The notes below the pieces were generated by a model that was given only the letters and a program-made list of their open reading frames with translations, did no database searches and was not told the DNA's origin. A stretch of 57,396 nt of DNA, taken from T1Sed10-7 sp047921175. Its GTDB lineage: Bacteria; Actinomycetota; Nitriliruptoria; Nitriliruptorales; Nitriliruptoraceae. How positions within the stretch are numbered: the first letter of the stretch is position 1; each line of letters opens with the position of its first letter. Where the stretch lies: NCBI GenBank assembly GCA_047921175.1, contig JBLRWQ010000011.1:1-57396 (forward strand), in the 5' to 3' direction. Positions 32,756 to 40,922 of the stretch are shown here, one piece after another. A program made the position numbers and the translations under genes.

Positions 32756-33750
32756 GCGGCCACCTCCTCGAGCTCGACGACCCGACCCTGCGCGATGGAG
32801 CGGTCGACCGCGGCGGCCAGGTGCAGCGCCGCGAGCCCGTCCGCAGCGGTCACGATCGGCTGCGCCTGGCCGCGCAGGACCGCCAGGAAGTGCCGGATCT
32901 GGGTCGTATACGGGTCCTCCGCCAGGGTGCTGGCAGCCAACGGGATGTCACCGCCGCCCTCCTCCTGGCGCAGGCGGGCGCGCACCGGATCGGTGCGCTC
33001 GGAGTCCCAGCTCACCACGCCAGCGGACCCGGCGATCTCCCCCCGGGTCTGGAAGTGCGGTGGCGGGTAGGCCCACGAGCCCTCCACGTGGCTGATCGCG
33101 CCGCCCCGATGGCGGAGCACGGCGACCGCATGGTCACCGTCGACCTCGGGACGGGCCGCACGGACGCTGCGGGCGTAGACCGAGGTCACCTCCCCGGCGA
33201 CCCACCGCGCGTAGTCGAGGTCGTGCACCATGAGGTCGAACACGAGCCCACCGGACTTCTCCGGATCGACGAACCAGTTGTCCGCCGGCTTGCGCGGCTG
33301 GAAGGTCGTGCGTGACAGTCGCAGCACCGCCGGCTCACCGACAGCACCGCGATCGACCGCTGCCTTGGCCGCCACGTACTCCGGGAAGAAGCGGACGACG
33401 TGGGCGACGAGGAGCTGGACCCCGGCGTCCCGGCAGGTGGCGACCATCGCCGCTCCGTCCTCGGGGGTGCGCGCCAGCGGCTTCTCGCAGATCACGTGCT
33501 TGCCGGCCCTGGCCGCGGCCAGGGTGAGCTCCGCATGCAGATGGGTCGGTGCGCAGACGTCGACGACGTCGACGGCGTCGAGGAACGGCGCAAGCTCGTC
33601 GAAGGCCCGCGCCCCGAACCGGTCCGCCAGGACGGCGGGCGGCGTGTCCGCTCCGGCGAGCACGGCGGTGAGCGTGGCGTCGGTCGCCGCCCACGCCTGC
33701 GCGTGGGTGGTACCCATGAACCCGGCTCCGATGACTCCGATACGGGTCAC
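32752..33750 (-). CDS. Gfo/Idh/MocA oxidoreductase B
   Basis: The second family member, 332 residues, with a complete nucleotide motif (IGVIGAGFMGTTHAQAW), catalytic Lys in HVICEKPLAR and the C-terminal FDLMVHDLDYARW with the conserved Asp and His. It shares only limited similarity with its neighbour, so the pair is not a recent duplication. GTG 33750 overlaps the permease stop (GTGA). The product of one enzyme may be the substrate of the other, for example oxidation at C3 followed by later reduction; this is inference. Confidence 0.87.
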   Translation of the reverse strand: MTRIGVIGAGFMGTTHAQAWAATDATLTAVLAGADTPPAVLADRFGARAFDELAPFLDAVDVVDVCAPTHLHAELTLAAARAGKHVICEKPLARTPEDGAAMVATCRDAGVQLLVAHVVRFFPEYVAAKAAVDRGAVGEPAVLRLSRTTFQPRKPADNWFVDPEKSGGLVFDLMVHDLDYARWVAGEVTSVYARSVRAARPEVDGDHAVAVLRHRGGAISHVEGSWAYPPPHFQTRGEIAGSAGVVSWDSERTDPVRARLRQEEGGGDIPLAASTLAEDPYTTQIRHFLAVLRGQAQPIVTAADGLAALHLAAAVDRSIAQGRVVELEEVAA

Positions 33751-34634
33751 TTGATCGCTCCTGAGGTCAGACCACGGATGAACTGCTTCGAGAAGATGAT
33801 GAACAGCGCCATCATCGGCAGCATCGCCAGGGTCAGGACCGCCAGCACGGCGTTCCAGTCGCTGACGAACTGCCCGAGGAAGAGCTGCGCGCCCAGGGTG
33901 ACCGTGCGGACCGACTCCCCTGGTGTCAGGATGAGTGGGAACCAGAGGTCGTTCCAGATCGGCAGCATCGTGAACACGGCGATGGCGGCCAGCCCGGGCC
34001 GGATCAGCGGCACCACCATGCGGTAGACCCAGAACTCACTCGCCCCGTCGACCCGTGCGGCCTCCTTGAGCTCCTTGGGTACCTGGCGGAAGAAGAGCGT
34101 GAGGATGAACACCGCGAGCGGGAGCCCCATGGCGGTGTAGACGAGCACGAGCCCGGTGAGCGAGTTGACGAGGTTCAGGTCCACCAGCAGCCGCAGGATG
34201 CTGACCGTCCCCAACCGGATCGGGATCATGATCCCGAGGGCGAGGTACAGACCGAGCAACGCGTTGCCCTTGAACTCGTACTCAGCGAGCGCGAACGCCG
34301 CCATGGATCCGAAGAGCAGGACGAGGAACACCGCCGCGATCGTGACGACGAAGCTGTTGAAGAAGTACAGCTCGAACCGAGCCCGGGCGAAGACGGTCTG
34401 GTAGCCGATGAGGTCGAAGGTCTCCGGCGTCGGCGGCGCGAAGGGCGAGGAGAAGATGGCCGAGCGCGACTTCATCGAGTTCATGACGATCAGCAGGATC
34501 GGACCGCAGGCGACGAGCGCGTAGGTGGTGAGCACCACGTGCGGGGCCAGCTGACCGAGCCGGGTGCGCAAGGTGGGACCGGGTCGGTGCGTCCGGCCGA
34601 GCCGGGTCGGTCCTGCAGGGGCGAGCGTGCTCAT
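33747..34634 (-). CDS. Sugar ABC permease, MalG type (amino-sugar operon)
   Basis: Permease of 295 residues with six membrane helices. The EAA loop is EAARVDGASEFWVYRMVVPL, and the C-terminus FSKQFIRGLTSGAIK is typical. The N-terminus carries about 30 Arg/Pro-rich residues before the first helix. It lies 9 bp after the partner permease gene. With the binding protein at 35.7 kb it forms a CUT1 importer lacking a linked ATPase. Confidence 0.88.
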   Translation of the reverse strand: MSTLAPAGPTRLGRTHRPGPTLRTRLGQLAPHVVLTTYALVACGPILLIVMNSMKSRSAIFSSPFAPPTPETFDLIGYQTVFARARFELYFFNSFVVTIAAVFLVLLFGSMAAFALAEYEFKGNALLGLYLALGIMIPIRLGTVSILRLLVDLNLVNSLTGLVLVYTAMGLPLAVFILTLFFRQVPKELKEAARVDGASEFWVYRMVVPLIRPGLAAIAVFTMLPIWNDLWFPLILTPGESVRTVTLGAQLFLGQFVSDWNAVLAVLTLAMLPMMALFIIFSKQFIRGLTSGAIK

Positions 34635-34643
34635 GCGATCCCC

Positions 34644-35612
34644 CTACAGCTCGTAGGTCTGGACCCGGCGGTTCCAGCCGTAGAAGTACAGCAGGATGCC
34701 CGCGAGGATCAGGAGGAACATCAAGGTCGCGACGGTCGCGCCCATCGTCGACGAGCCGCGCTGCAGCTGGAAGCCGAAGAAGGTGCGGAAGAACAGCGTG
34801 CCCATGATGTCGGTGGAGAAATCCGGTCCGGCCAGTGCGCCCTTGACCGTGTAGATCAGGTCGAAGGCGTTCATGTTCGCCACGTAGGTCACCACCGACA
34901 CCATCCCCACGGTCGGGAGGAGCAGCGGGAACTTGATCCGCCAGAACACGCTCCAGCCGCTGGCGCCATCGACCCGGGCCGCCTCGACGAGGTCCTCCGG
35001 GATCGAGATCAGCACGGCGTAGAACAGGATCATCGGGATCCCGATGTACTGCCACACGCTCATCAGCGACAGGGTGAGCAGGGCGGTGCTGGACTGCCCG
35101 AGCAGGGGGGTCTCGACGATGCCCCAGATCGGGCTGAGGATCAGCTGCCAGATGAACCCCACGATCACCACGGACAGGGTGGTGGGGATGAAGAGCAGGG
35201 TCCGGTACACGCTCCGGCCGCGCAGGGTGGGCGAGGCCAGCAGGGCCGCCAGCAGCAGCCCGATCGGGTTCTGGACGAAGAAGTGGACCGCGAAGAAGGC
35301 CAGGTTGTTGCGCACCGCGTTCCAGAACCGGGCCGAGAGCAGGTCGTCGGTGAGCAGCCGGACGAAGTTGTCGAACCCGACGAAGACCTCGACACCGTCC
35401 TGCGGTGCGTAGAGGCTGAGCCGCATCGAGTCCAGCAGCGGCCAGACCATGAACATCGTGTAGACCACCAGCGCCGGCAGCAGGAAGACGAGCAGGTGGG
35501 TGGGGACGCGTCGCCGCCGTCTCCCGTCGTCCGACCGTTCCTGGCCGCGCCGGGGGGCACCGGCAGCAGGCGCTGCGTCCACCTCGGGGTCACCCTCGGG
35601 TTCGGTCGACAT
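34644..35612 (-). CDS. Sugar ABC permease, MalF type (amino-sugar operon)
   Basis: Partner permease, 322 residues. A hydrophilic, Arg-rich N-terminal 35 residues precede the first helix (HLLVFLLPALVVYTMFMVWP). The EAA loop reads EAARVDGASGWSVFWRIKFP. The start ATG has GGGGAG five bases upstream. It follows the binding-protein gene by 64 bp. Confidence 0.88.
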   Translation of the reverse strand: MSTEPEGDPEVDAAPAAGAPRRGQERSDDGRRRRRVPTHLLVFLLPALVVYTMFMVWPLLDSMRLSLYAPQDGVEVFVGFDNFVRLLTDDLLSARFWNAVRNNLAFFAVHFFVQNPIGLLLAALLASPTLRGRSVYRTLLFIPTTLSVVIVGFIWQLILSPIWGIVETPLLGQSSTALLTLSLMSVWQYIGIPMILFYAVLISIPEDLVEAARVDGASGWSVFWRIKFPLLLPTVGMVSVVTYVANMNAFDLIYTVKGALAGPDFSTDIMGTLFFRTFFGFQLQRGSSTMGATVATLMFLLILAGILLYFYGWNRRVQTYEL

Positions 35613-35676
35613 CGCGCTCCCCTTCCTCCCGGTCGGCGGGCGGACGAACCGCCCGCCGACCGGGATCGTTCGCGAG

Positions 35677-37026
35677 CTACTGCTGCGGCTCGTACCAGCG
35701 GGTGAGACCGTCCTGGGCCTGCGCCGCGGCCTGGGCCGGCTCGATCGCGCCGTCGAGGACCTGGGCGCTCAGGCCCCACAGCTCGTTCTCCAGGTTGGGC
35801 TCTCCACGGGAGAGGATCTGGTACGAGTTGCGGATCGTCGACTCGCACTCGTCACGCCAGTTCAGGAACTCCTGGGCGAGCGGGTCGTCGAGCTGGACGT
35901 CGTGGTCCGACAGGGGGAAGAAGCCCGGGAGCGCGTTGGCGTACAGCTCGGCGAACTCCGCCGTGGCCGTCCACTCCAGGAACCTCCTGGCCGCCTCCGG
36001 GTGCGCGCTCGCCGCGTTCATCCCGATCCCGATGTCGGTGTGGTCGCTGATGTAGCAGGTGTCCTGCCCCTCCGGCGGTGGCGGCGGGAAGGCACCCATC
36101 TCGAAGTCGGCCTGCTGACGGAACAGGGCGATCTCCCACGAACCGGCGGGGAAGACGGCACCGTTGCCCAGGGTGAACAGGTTCTGCGAGTCGGGGTAGG
36201 TCACGGCCTGGTAGCCGCTGGGCAGGTACGGGGTCCAGCGTGCCAGCGCCTCGAACGCCTCGACGTAGGGCGGGTCGTCGAAGGCCTCGGTGCCCTCGAT
36301 CAGCGCGAGTCGGCCCTCCTCACCGTTCCAGTAGTTCGGACCGATGTTCTGGAAGCCCATCGTCGCGGCCTCCCACTGGTCGGCCGTCCCCATCACGAGC
36401 GGGGCGTAGGTCCCGTCGTCGGCGATCTGCTGGAGGAGATCCAGGAACTGCGCCTCGGTCGCGGGCTCCTCGAGCCCCAACTCCTCGAAGATCTCGACGT
36501 TGTAGAGGAACCCATGGATGACGGAGGCCATCGGGACGCAGAAGACCTCGGAGCCGTCGTCGGTGATCCAGGCGCTGCGCGCCACGTCCCCGAAGGCCTC
36601 GAGTCCGGGCAGGTCGGTCACCGGTGCGAGGAAGCCGTCATCGAACAGCGCCAGGGAGACATCGAAGGGCCGGCAGGTGATCAGATCGCCGGCCGTTCCA
36701 CCCTCGAGCTTGGCCTCGAGCGCCGCGTTGTACTCATCCGGCGCGGTCGGCTGGAAGGTGACCCGGATGTCCGGGTTCTGGTCGTGGAAGGCCGGCAGGA
36801 TGACGTCCTCCCAGATCGCGAGATCGTCGTTCCTCCAGCTCTCCATGACGAGCGTCACCGCCTCGCCCGACGCGTCCGCGTCAGGCTCGGGTGCGGCGTC
36901 GGGATCGGTCGTCGTGTCGGTGGTGTCCTCGTCGGTGTCCCCGCGAGGGTCCTCGCCCTCACCGCAGGCAGCCAGTACCAGCAGTACGGCAGCGAGCGCG
37001 GCGAGCCAGCGCAGTCGGCGTTGCAT
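35677..37026 (-). CDS. Sugar-binding lipoprotein (amino-sugar operon)
   Basis: Extracellular solute-binding protein, 449 residues. The signal peptide ends LVLAAC (Cys21), then about 35 Asp/Thr/Glu-rich linker residues, then a family-1 binding fold: LVMESWRNDDLAIWEDVILP, FQPTAPDEYNAALEAKLEGG, and a C-terminal FLEWTATAEFAELYANALPG. The neighbouring nagA and kinase suggest N-acetylglucosamine, chitobiose or another amino-sugar ligand. AAGGAGGAG lies six bases before the ATG, a strong ribosome site. Confidence 0.86.
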   Translation of the reverse strand: MQRRLRWLAALAAVLLVLAACGEGEDPRGDTDEDTTDTTTDPDAAPEPDADASGEAVTLVMESWRNDDLAIWEDVILPAFHDQNPDIRVTFQPTAPDEYNAALEAKLEGGTAGDLITCRPFDVSLALFDDGFLAPVTDLPGLEAFGDVARSAWITDDGSEVFCVPMASVIHGFLYNVEIFEELGLEEPATEAQFLDLLQQIADDGTYAPLVMGTADQWEAATMGFQNIGPNYWNGEEGRLALIEGTEAFDDPPYVEAFEALARWTPYLPSGYQAVTYPDSQNLFTLGNGAVFPAGSWEIALFRQQADFEMGAFPPPPPEGQDTCYISDHTDIGIGMNAASAHPEAARRFLEWTATAEFAELYANALPGFFPLSDHDVQLDDPLAQEFLNWRDECESTIRNSYQILSRGEPNLENELWGLSAQVLDGAIEPAQAAAQAQDGLTRWYEPQQ

Positions 37027-37071
37027 CGTGTCTCCTCCTTGTGACGGTCGGTACAGCTGGCCAGCAGCCGG

Positions 37072-38331
37072 TCACACGCTGCTGAGCCTCGGTCGATCTG
37101 TCGTCTCCTCCGGCGGGCGCTCCCCGCCGCGCTCCGGTTCCTCGGTTGCTCGATGGACGATCCGCCCACCGACGATCGTGAGTTCCACCTCCAGTTGCTC
37201 GTCCAGCAGCACGAGGTCGGCGTCGCGGCCGATGCCGATCTCGCCCTTGCGGTCGTCCACGCCGATCACGCGTGCAGCGTTGCGGCTGGCGGTCGGCCAC
37301 AGAACCTCAAGTGGTGCGCCGGTCGCCGACCACAGGTTGCGCAACGCGCGGTCGAGGGTGAGCACGCTGCCGGCAAGGGCGCCGTCGGGCAGCCGGACCG
37401 CGCCGTCCGCCACGACCACGGTGCGGTCCCCGATCGGGTAGGTGCCGGGGGGCATGCCAGCGGCGCGGATCGCGTCGGTCACCAGCACCATCGCCTCCGC
37501 GCCACGCGCCGCGAACAGCGCCCGCATCGCCGCCGGGTGCACGTGGATGCCGTCGGCGATCAGCTCGACGGTCAGCTCCGCCAGCGTCATGGCCGCGCCA
37601 ACCGTGCCCGGCTCGCGGTGGTGCAGGGGCCGCATGGCGTTGAACGTGTGCGTCACGTGGCGGACGCCAGAGGCAACCGCGGCACACAGCTGGTCGTAGG
37701 TCGCATCGGTGTGGCCGGCGCTCATGGTGACGCCACGGTCCACGCCCTGCCGGATCACCTCGAGGTTCCCGGGGACCTCCGGAGCGATGGTCATGAGCCG
37801 CACGACGCCGACGTCGAGGAACCTCGCCATCTCGTCCCGGTCTCCGGGGCGGATGATCGAGGCCTCCTGTGCCCCACAGCGGCGGGGGTTGAGGTAGGGG
37901 CCCTCCATGTGCGCCCCGAGCAGCGTCGCCCCGTACGGATCCGGCTCCCGCATCGCCTCCGCGACCGCACGGAGCGCCCGCAGGGTCACGTCGGTCGTCC
38001 CGGTCCACGTCGTCGCGAGGAACGAGGTCACCCCGTGTGAGGCGTAGAACCTGGCCATGACCGCGATCGCGGCCGGGTCACCGTCCATCACCTCATGGCC
38101 CAAGGCCCCGTGCACGTGGATGTCGATCAGGCCCGGGATCAACCACCGGCCACCCGCGTCCACCACCTCACCGGCCGCGCCATCGCACCGGTCGACCACC
38201 TCCTCCCCGGGCGAACCGGTCCCGAGCTCGGCGATGACACCGCGCTCGGCCAGGACCCAACCGGGGGCGAGCACACCGTCAGCGACGACGACCCGTGCGT
38301 TGGTGAGCAGGAGGGTTCCCAGCATCGTCAC
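37072..38331 (-). CDS. nagA: N-acetylglucosamine-6-phosphate deacetylase
   Basis: Amidohydrolase of 419 residues that converts N-acetylglucosamine-6-phosphate to glucosamine-6-phosphate and acetate. LIDIHVHGALGHEVMDGD holds the first metal/His motif, AHMEGPYLNPRRCGAQ the metal Glu, MSAGHTDA and THTFNAMRPLHHREPG the metal and substrate His, and VTDAIRAAGMPPGTYPIG the catalytic Asp. The start overlaps the upstream SIS gene by ATGA. A second Met two codons later would also serve. Its place between kinase/SIS genes and a sugar importer fits catabolism of imported amino sugars. Confidence 0.93.
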   Translation of the reverse strand: MTMLGTLLLTNARVVVADGVLAPGWVLAERGVIAELGTGSPGEEVVDRCDGAAGEVVDAGGRWLIPGLIDIHVHGALGHEVMDGDPAAIAVMARFYASHGVTSFLATTWTGTTDVTLRALRAVAEAMREPDPYGATLLGAHMEGPYLNPRRCGAQEASIIRPGDRDEMARFLDVGVVRLMTIAPEVPGNLEVIRQGVDRGVTMSAGHTDATYDQLCAAVASGVRHVTHTFNAMRPLHHREPGTVGAAMTLAELTVELIADGIHVHPAAMRALFAARGAEAMVLVTDAIRAAGMPPGTYPIGDRTVVVADGAVRLPDGALAGSVLTLDRALRNLWSATGAPLEVLWPTASRNAARVIGVDDRKGEIGIGRDADLVLLDEQLEVELTIVGGRIVHRATEEPERGGERPPEETTDRPRLSSV

Positions 38332-39071
38332 CGCCTCCGGTCCGCGTACCTGGCAAGGACAGCCGCGTTGGGGTCCTCCGGGCCATCGAGGTTCTGGCTG
38401 CGGAGCACGGGGACCTCCTCCCCGGCGTCAGCGAGCCGTGCGCTGGCCGCCGTGAAGACGGCGTGCAGCAGCGCCGAAGCGACGATGGTCGACAGCGGCC
38501 CGACCCCGGTCCCGTCCGCGAGCTGGACGCTGGCGTCGCCGGCCGGCACCCCGGTATCGAGGGTGACCTCCGCAACCTCGTGCAGCCGTACACCGGACGG
38601 GTGGCGCGAGGTGACCGCGTCGCTGTGCTCCCGGCTGGTGACCGCGACGACGACGAGTCCGCGTTCGACCGCTCCGGCTGCGACCTCGATGGGAGCTGCG
38701 TTGATCCCGGAGTTCGACACGACGACCAGGACCTCGCCAGGCCGCAGGTCCTCGCTCTCGAGCACGACGTTGCCGTAGCCCGGCAGTCGTTCGGTCAGCG
38801 TGGCACGGGCCCCTTGGGTCGGGGCGAGGGCCGGGTCCGCGATGGCACGGAGCGACGCCAGACCTCCGGCCCGGTCGCAGACCTCGAGGGCCACCAGCTG
38901 CGAGTGGCCGCAGCCGAACACGTGGACGATCCCACCCTGGCGCACGCTGTCCGCCGCCCGTTCGGCCACGAGCTCGATCACCTCGGCGTTGCGGCGGTAG
39001 GCCGCCTCGAGGTACCGGCCGAGCTCGTCGAGGTAGGCGTGGGCGGAGGCAGCGGGCAGGTTCGCGCTCAT
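38328..39071 (-). CDS. SIS-domain protein, UPF0309-like
   Basis: A 247-residue single-SIS protein. GGIVHVFGCGHSQLVALEV and VVVSNSGINAAPIEVA form the sugar-phosphate-binding pocket. ALLHAVFTAASARL and a short C-terminus end the domain. The family is often called UPF0309 and sits beside GntR regulators and amino-sugar kinases in actinomycetes. Isomerase or MurQ-like etherase roles are possible. It overlaps both neighbours by 4 bp. Confidence 0.83.
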   Translation of the reverse strand: MSANLPAASAHAYLDELGRYLEAAYRRNAEVIELVAERAADSVRQGGIVHVFGCGHSQLVALEVCDRAGGLASLRAIADPALAPTQGARATLTERLPGYGNVVLESEDLRPGEVLVVVSNSGINAAPIEVAAGAVERGLVVVAVTSREHSDAVTSRHPSGVRLHEVAEVTLDTGVPAGDASVQLADGTGVGPLSTIVASALLHAVFTAASARLADAGEEVPVLRSQNLDGPEDPNAAVLARYADRRR

Positions 39072-40024
39072 GCGGGGCTGCCTTCCGCGACCCGCAGGAG
39101 CGCGTCGAGCGGGGTCGGCCCCGCGCTCGCAGCCAGCAGCGCGGCACCGTCGAGCGCGTCGCCCGCGGGCGGTCGGGGCTGTGCGCCATCCACGGCCAGG
39201 TCCAGGGCGCGGTGGAAGGGCTCGAGGATCACGCTGCCGGCCCGGAACACACCGCCGCACCACGACACCGGCACCGGGCGGTGCGTGCCGAAGGCCCGGC
39301 GGGCCGCTGCGGCGACGCCGTCGGCCAGCTGCGCAGCGGCGTCCTCCACGATCCCGGCGGCGCTGCGATCACCTGCGCGCGCCAACGCGACGACATCCGG
39401 GGCGAAGCTGGCCACGAGGCTGGGCGGGTTCGCCGCGCCGTACACGGCGTCGACGATGGCGTCCGTCCCCCCGAAGCGGGATCGGGCGGCCAGGAGCAGC
39501 TCCTCCGCCGCCGAGCGTCCGTCGCTGGTCCGTAGGGCAGCGCGTACCCCGGCCCGCCCGATCGCGAAGGCGCTGCCGCCGTCGTCGAGCAGGTACCCCC
39601 AGCCACCGACGCGAGCGAGGCGGCCGTCGGGCCCGACGCCCAGCGTGACCGTGCCTGTGCCAGCGGCGACGACGACGCCTGCGCGCAAACCGAGCGCACC
39701 GCAGTACGAGGTCACGGCGTCACTGGTCACGACGACCCGCCGTGCCGGCGCCAGCGCACCGAGCAGGCCGAGCACACGCGCCGCATGGTGGCCCGGCGAG
39801 AGCACACCGGTCAGGCCGATGCAGACCCCGTCGTAGGCCGTCGCGAGTGATGGCAGGCGCGCCAGGGCCTCCTGGAGCACCGAGCGGACCGCCTCCAGGC
39901 CGCCGATCGCGGCCACGTTGTCCAGGCCGCGACCGGTGACCGTCGCGCTCCGCAGTCCAGCGTCGACCACGACCGCACGCGTCCCGGTCTTCCCAGCGTC
40001 GATGGCGAGGTAGGTCGCGCTCAC
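39068..40024 (-). CDS. BadF/BadG-type N-acetylglucosamine kinase-like protein
   Basis: ASKHA-fold kinase, 318 residues. The phosphate-1 motif YLAIDAGKTGTRAVVVD (5-21) and phosphate-2 region VVAAGTGTVTLGVG are clear. GGWGYLLDDGGSAFAIGRAG is the family hallmark seen in eukaryote-type N-acetylglucosamine kinases. It would phosphorylate the imported amino sugar, giving the substrate of NagA. GTG 40024 overlaps the gntR stop (GTGA). Confidence 0.85.
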   Translation of the reverse strand: MSATYLAIDAGKTGTRAVVVDAGLRSATVTGRGLDNVAAIGGLEAVRSVLQEALARLPSLATAYDGVCIGLTGVLSPGHHAARVLGLLGALAPARRVVVTSDAVTSYCGALGLRAGVVVAAGTGTVTLGVGPDGRLARVGGWGYLLDDGGSAFAIGRAGVRAALRTSDGRSAAEELLLAARSRFGGTDAIVDAVYGAANPPSLVASFAPDVVALARAGDRSAAGIVEDAAAQLADGVAAAARRAFGTHRPVPVSWCGGVFRAGSVILEPFHRALDLAVDGAQPRPPAGDALDGAALLAASAGPTPLDALLRVAEGSPA

Positions 40025-40758
40025 GTGCGGCTCCGCACGGGTCGGACCTCGGGCGGTCGCAGCTCGGAGACCAGCCGGTAGCGATCCCCGCGGTACAGGG
40101 AGCGCACGTACTCCACGACCCGTCCCTGGGTGTCACGCGTGACCCGCTCGAACAGGAAGGCCGGGGCGTACACGGGAGCGGCCAGGACCTCGGCCTCCTC
40201 CTCGCTGAGCACGGTCGGCTCGACGGTCTGGAGGCCGTCCCGGACCTGGATGCCGTGGGCGTCCCGCAGCAGGTCGTAGAAGCTGCGCTCCTCGAGGTCC
40301 CGCGCCGACATGCCCGGGACGAGCTCGGCGGGGACGTGCAGGGTCTCGATCGCCATCGGTTCGTCATCGGCGAGCCGGAGCCGCCGGGCACACAGCACCG
40401 GTGTCGGCGGCGAGACCTCCAAGCGACGACCGATGCGGGGACCCGCGTCGATGATCTGGAGCGACAGCGTGCGCGACGCCGGCGTGAACCCTCGCCGGCG
40501 CATGTCCTCCGAGAAGGAGGTCATCGTGAGCGGCTGGGAGATCTTCGGTTGCGCCACGAACGTGCCGCTGCCCTGACGCGAGACGAGGTAGCCCTCGGAC
40601 ACCAGGGAGGCGATGACCTGCCGCAGCGTCATCCGCGACACACCGAGCTGCGCGGAGAGCTGTCGCTCGGCCGGTATGGCCGAGCCGACCTCCTGCTCAC
40701 GGATCAGCTCGAGCAGAGCGTCCTGAACCGCTTCGTGCTTCGACGCCACGCGCCGCAT
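40021..40758 (-). CDS. GntR/HutC-family regulator, DasR-like
   Basis: Transcription factor of about 245 residues. The N-terminal winged helix (EQEVGSAIPAERQLSAQLGVSRMTLRQV) is followed by a UTRA effector domain (SLQIIDAGPRIGRRLEVSPP, LCARRLRLADDEPMAIETLHVP, ending EYVRSLYRGDRYRLVSEL), as in NagR/DasR regulators that sense phosphorylated amino sugars. Start choice is uncertain: ATG 40758, GTG 40767 inside the dre-like site, or GTG 40749, which has GAGAGG nine bases upstream. It heads the amino-sugar operon and is preceded by two dre-like sites, so autoregulation is likely. Confidence 0.85.
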   Translation of the reverse strand: MRRVASKHEAVQDALLELIREQEVGSAIPAERQLSAQLGVSRMTLRQVIASLVSEGYLVSRQGSGTFVAQPKISQPLTMTSFSEDMRRRGFTPASRTLSLQIIDAGPRIGRRLEVSPPTPVLCARRLRLADDEPMAIETLHVPAELVPGMSARDLEERSFYDLLRDAHGIQVRDGLQTVEPTVLSEEEAEVLAAPVYAPAFLFERVTRDTQGRVVEYVRSLYRGDRYRLVSELRPPEVRPVRSRT

Positions 40759-40765
40759 CCTCTCC

Positions 40766-40781
40766 ACTGGTCTAGACCGAT
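40766..40781. promoter_or_regulatory. dre-like operator 1 (DasR/NagR type)
   Basis: ACTGGTCTAGACCGAT matches the DasR consensus ACTGGTCTAGACCACT at 14 of 16 bases. It lies in the leader just before the gntR start, where binding would block elongation or initiation. Confidence 0.75.
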
Positions 40782-40868
40782 ACGCCTAGATCCCAGCAGT
40801 CACCACCCGCAAAGGCCCCGAAACCTGGCGATCCTCGGTCCTTTCCGGGCGGTTCTCCACCTCTGATG

Positions 40869-40904
40869 ACCCTAGCACGACCACCCCAGTTGGTCTAGAC
40901 CATC
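40869..40904 (-). promoter_or_regulatory. gntR operon promoter with dre-like operator 2
   Basis: TGGTCTAGACCA (40891-40902) is a perfect 12-bp palindrome equal to the dre core. On the minus strand TAGACC (complement of 40892-40897) lies 17 bases from TAGGGT (complement of 40869-40874), a good -35/-10 pair. The operator therefore covers the -35 box. Its centre is 123 bp from operator 1. Confidence 0.7.
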
Positions 40905-40922
40905 GAGCCGATCCGTGGGGAG

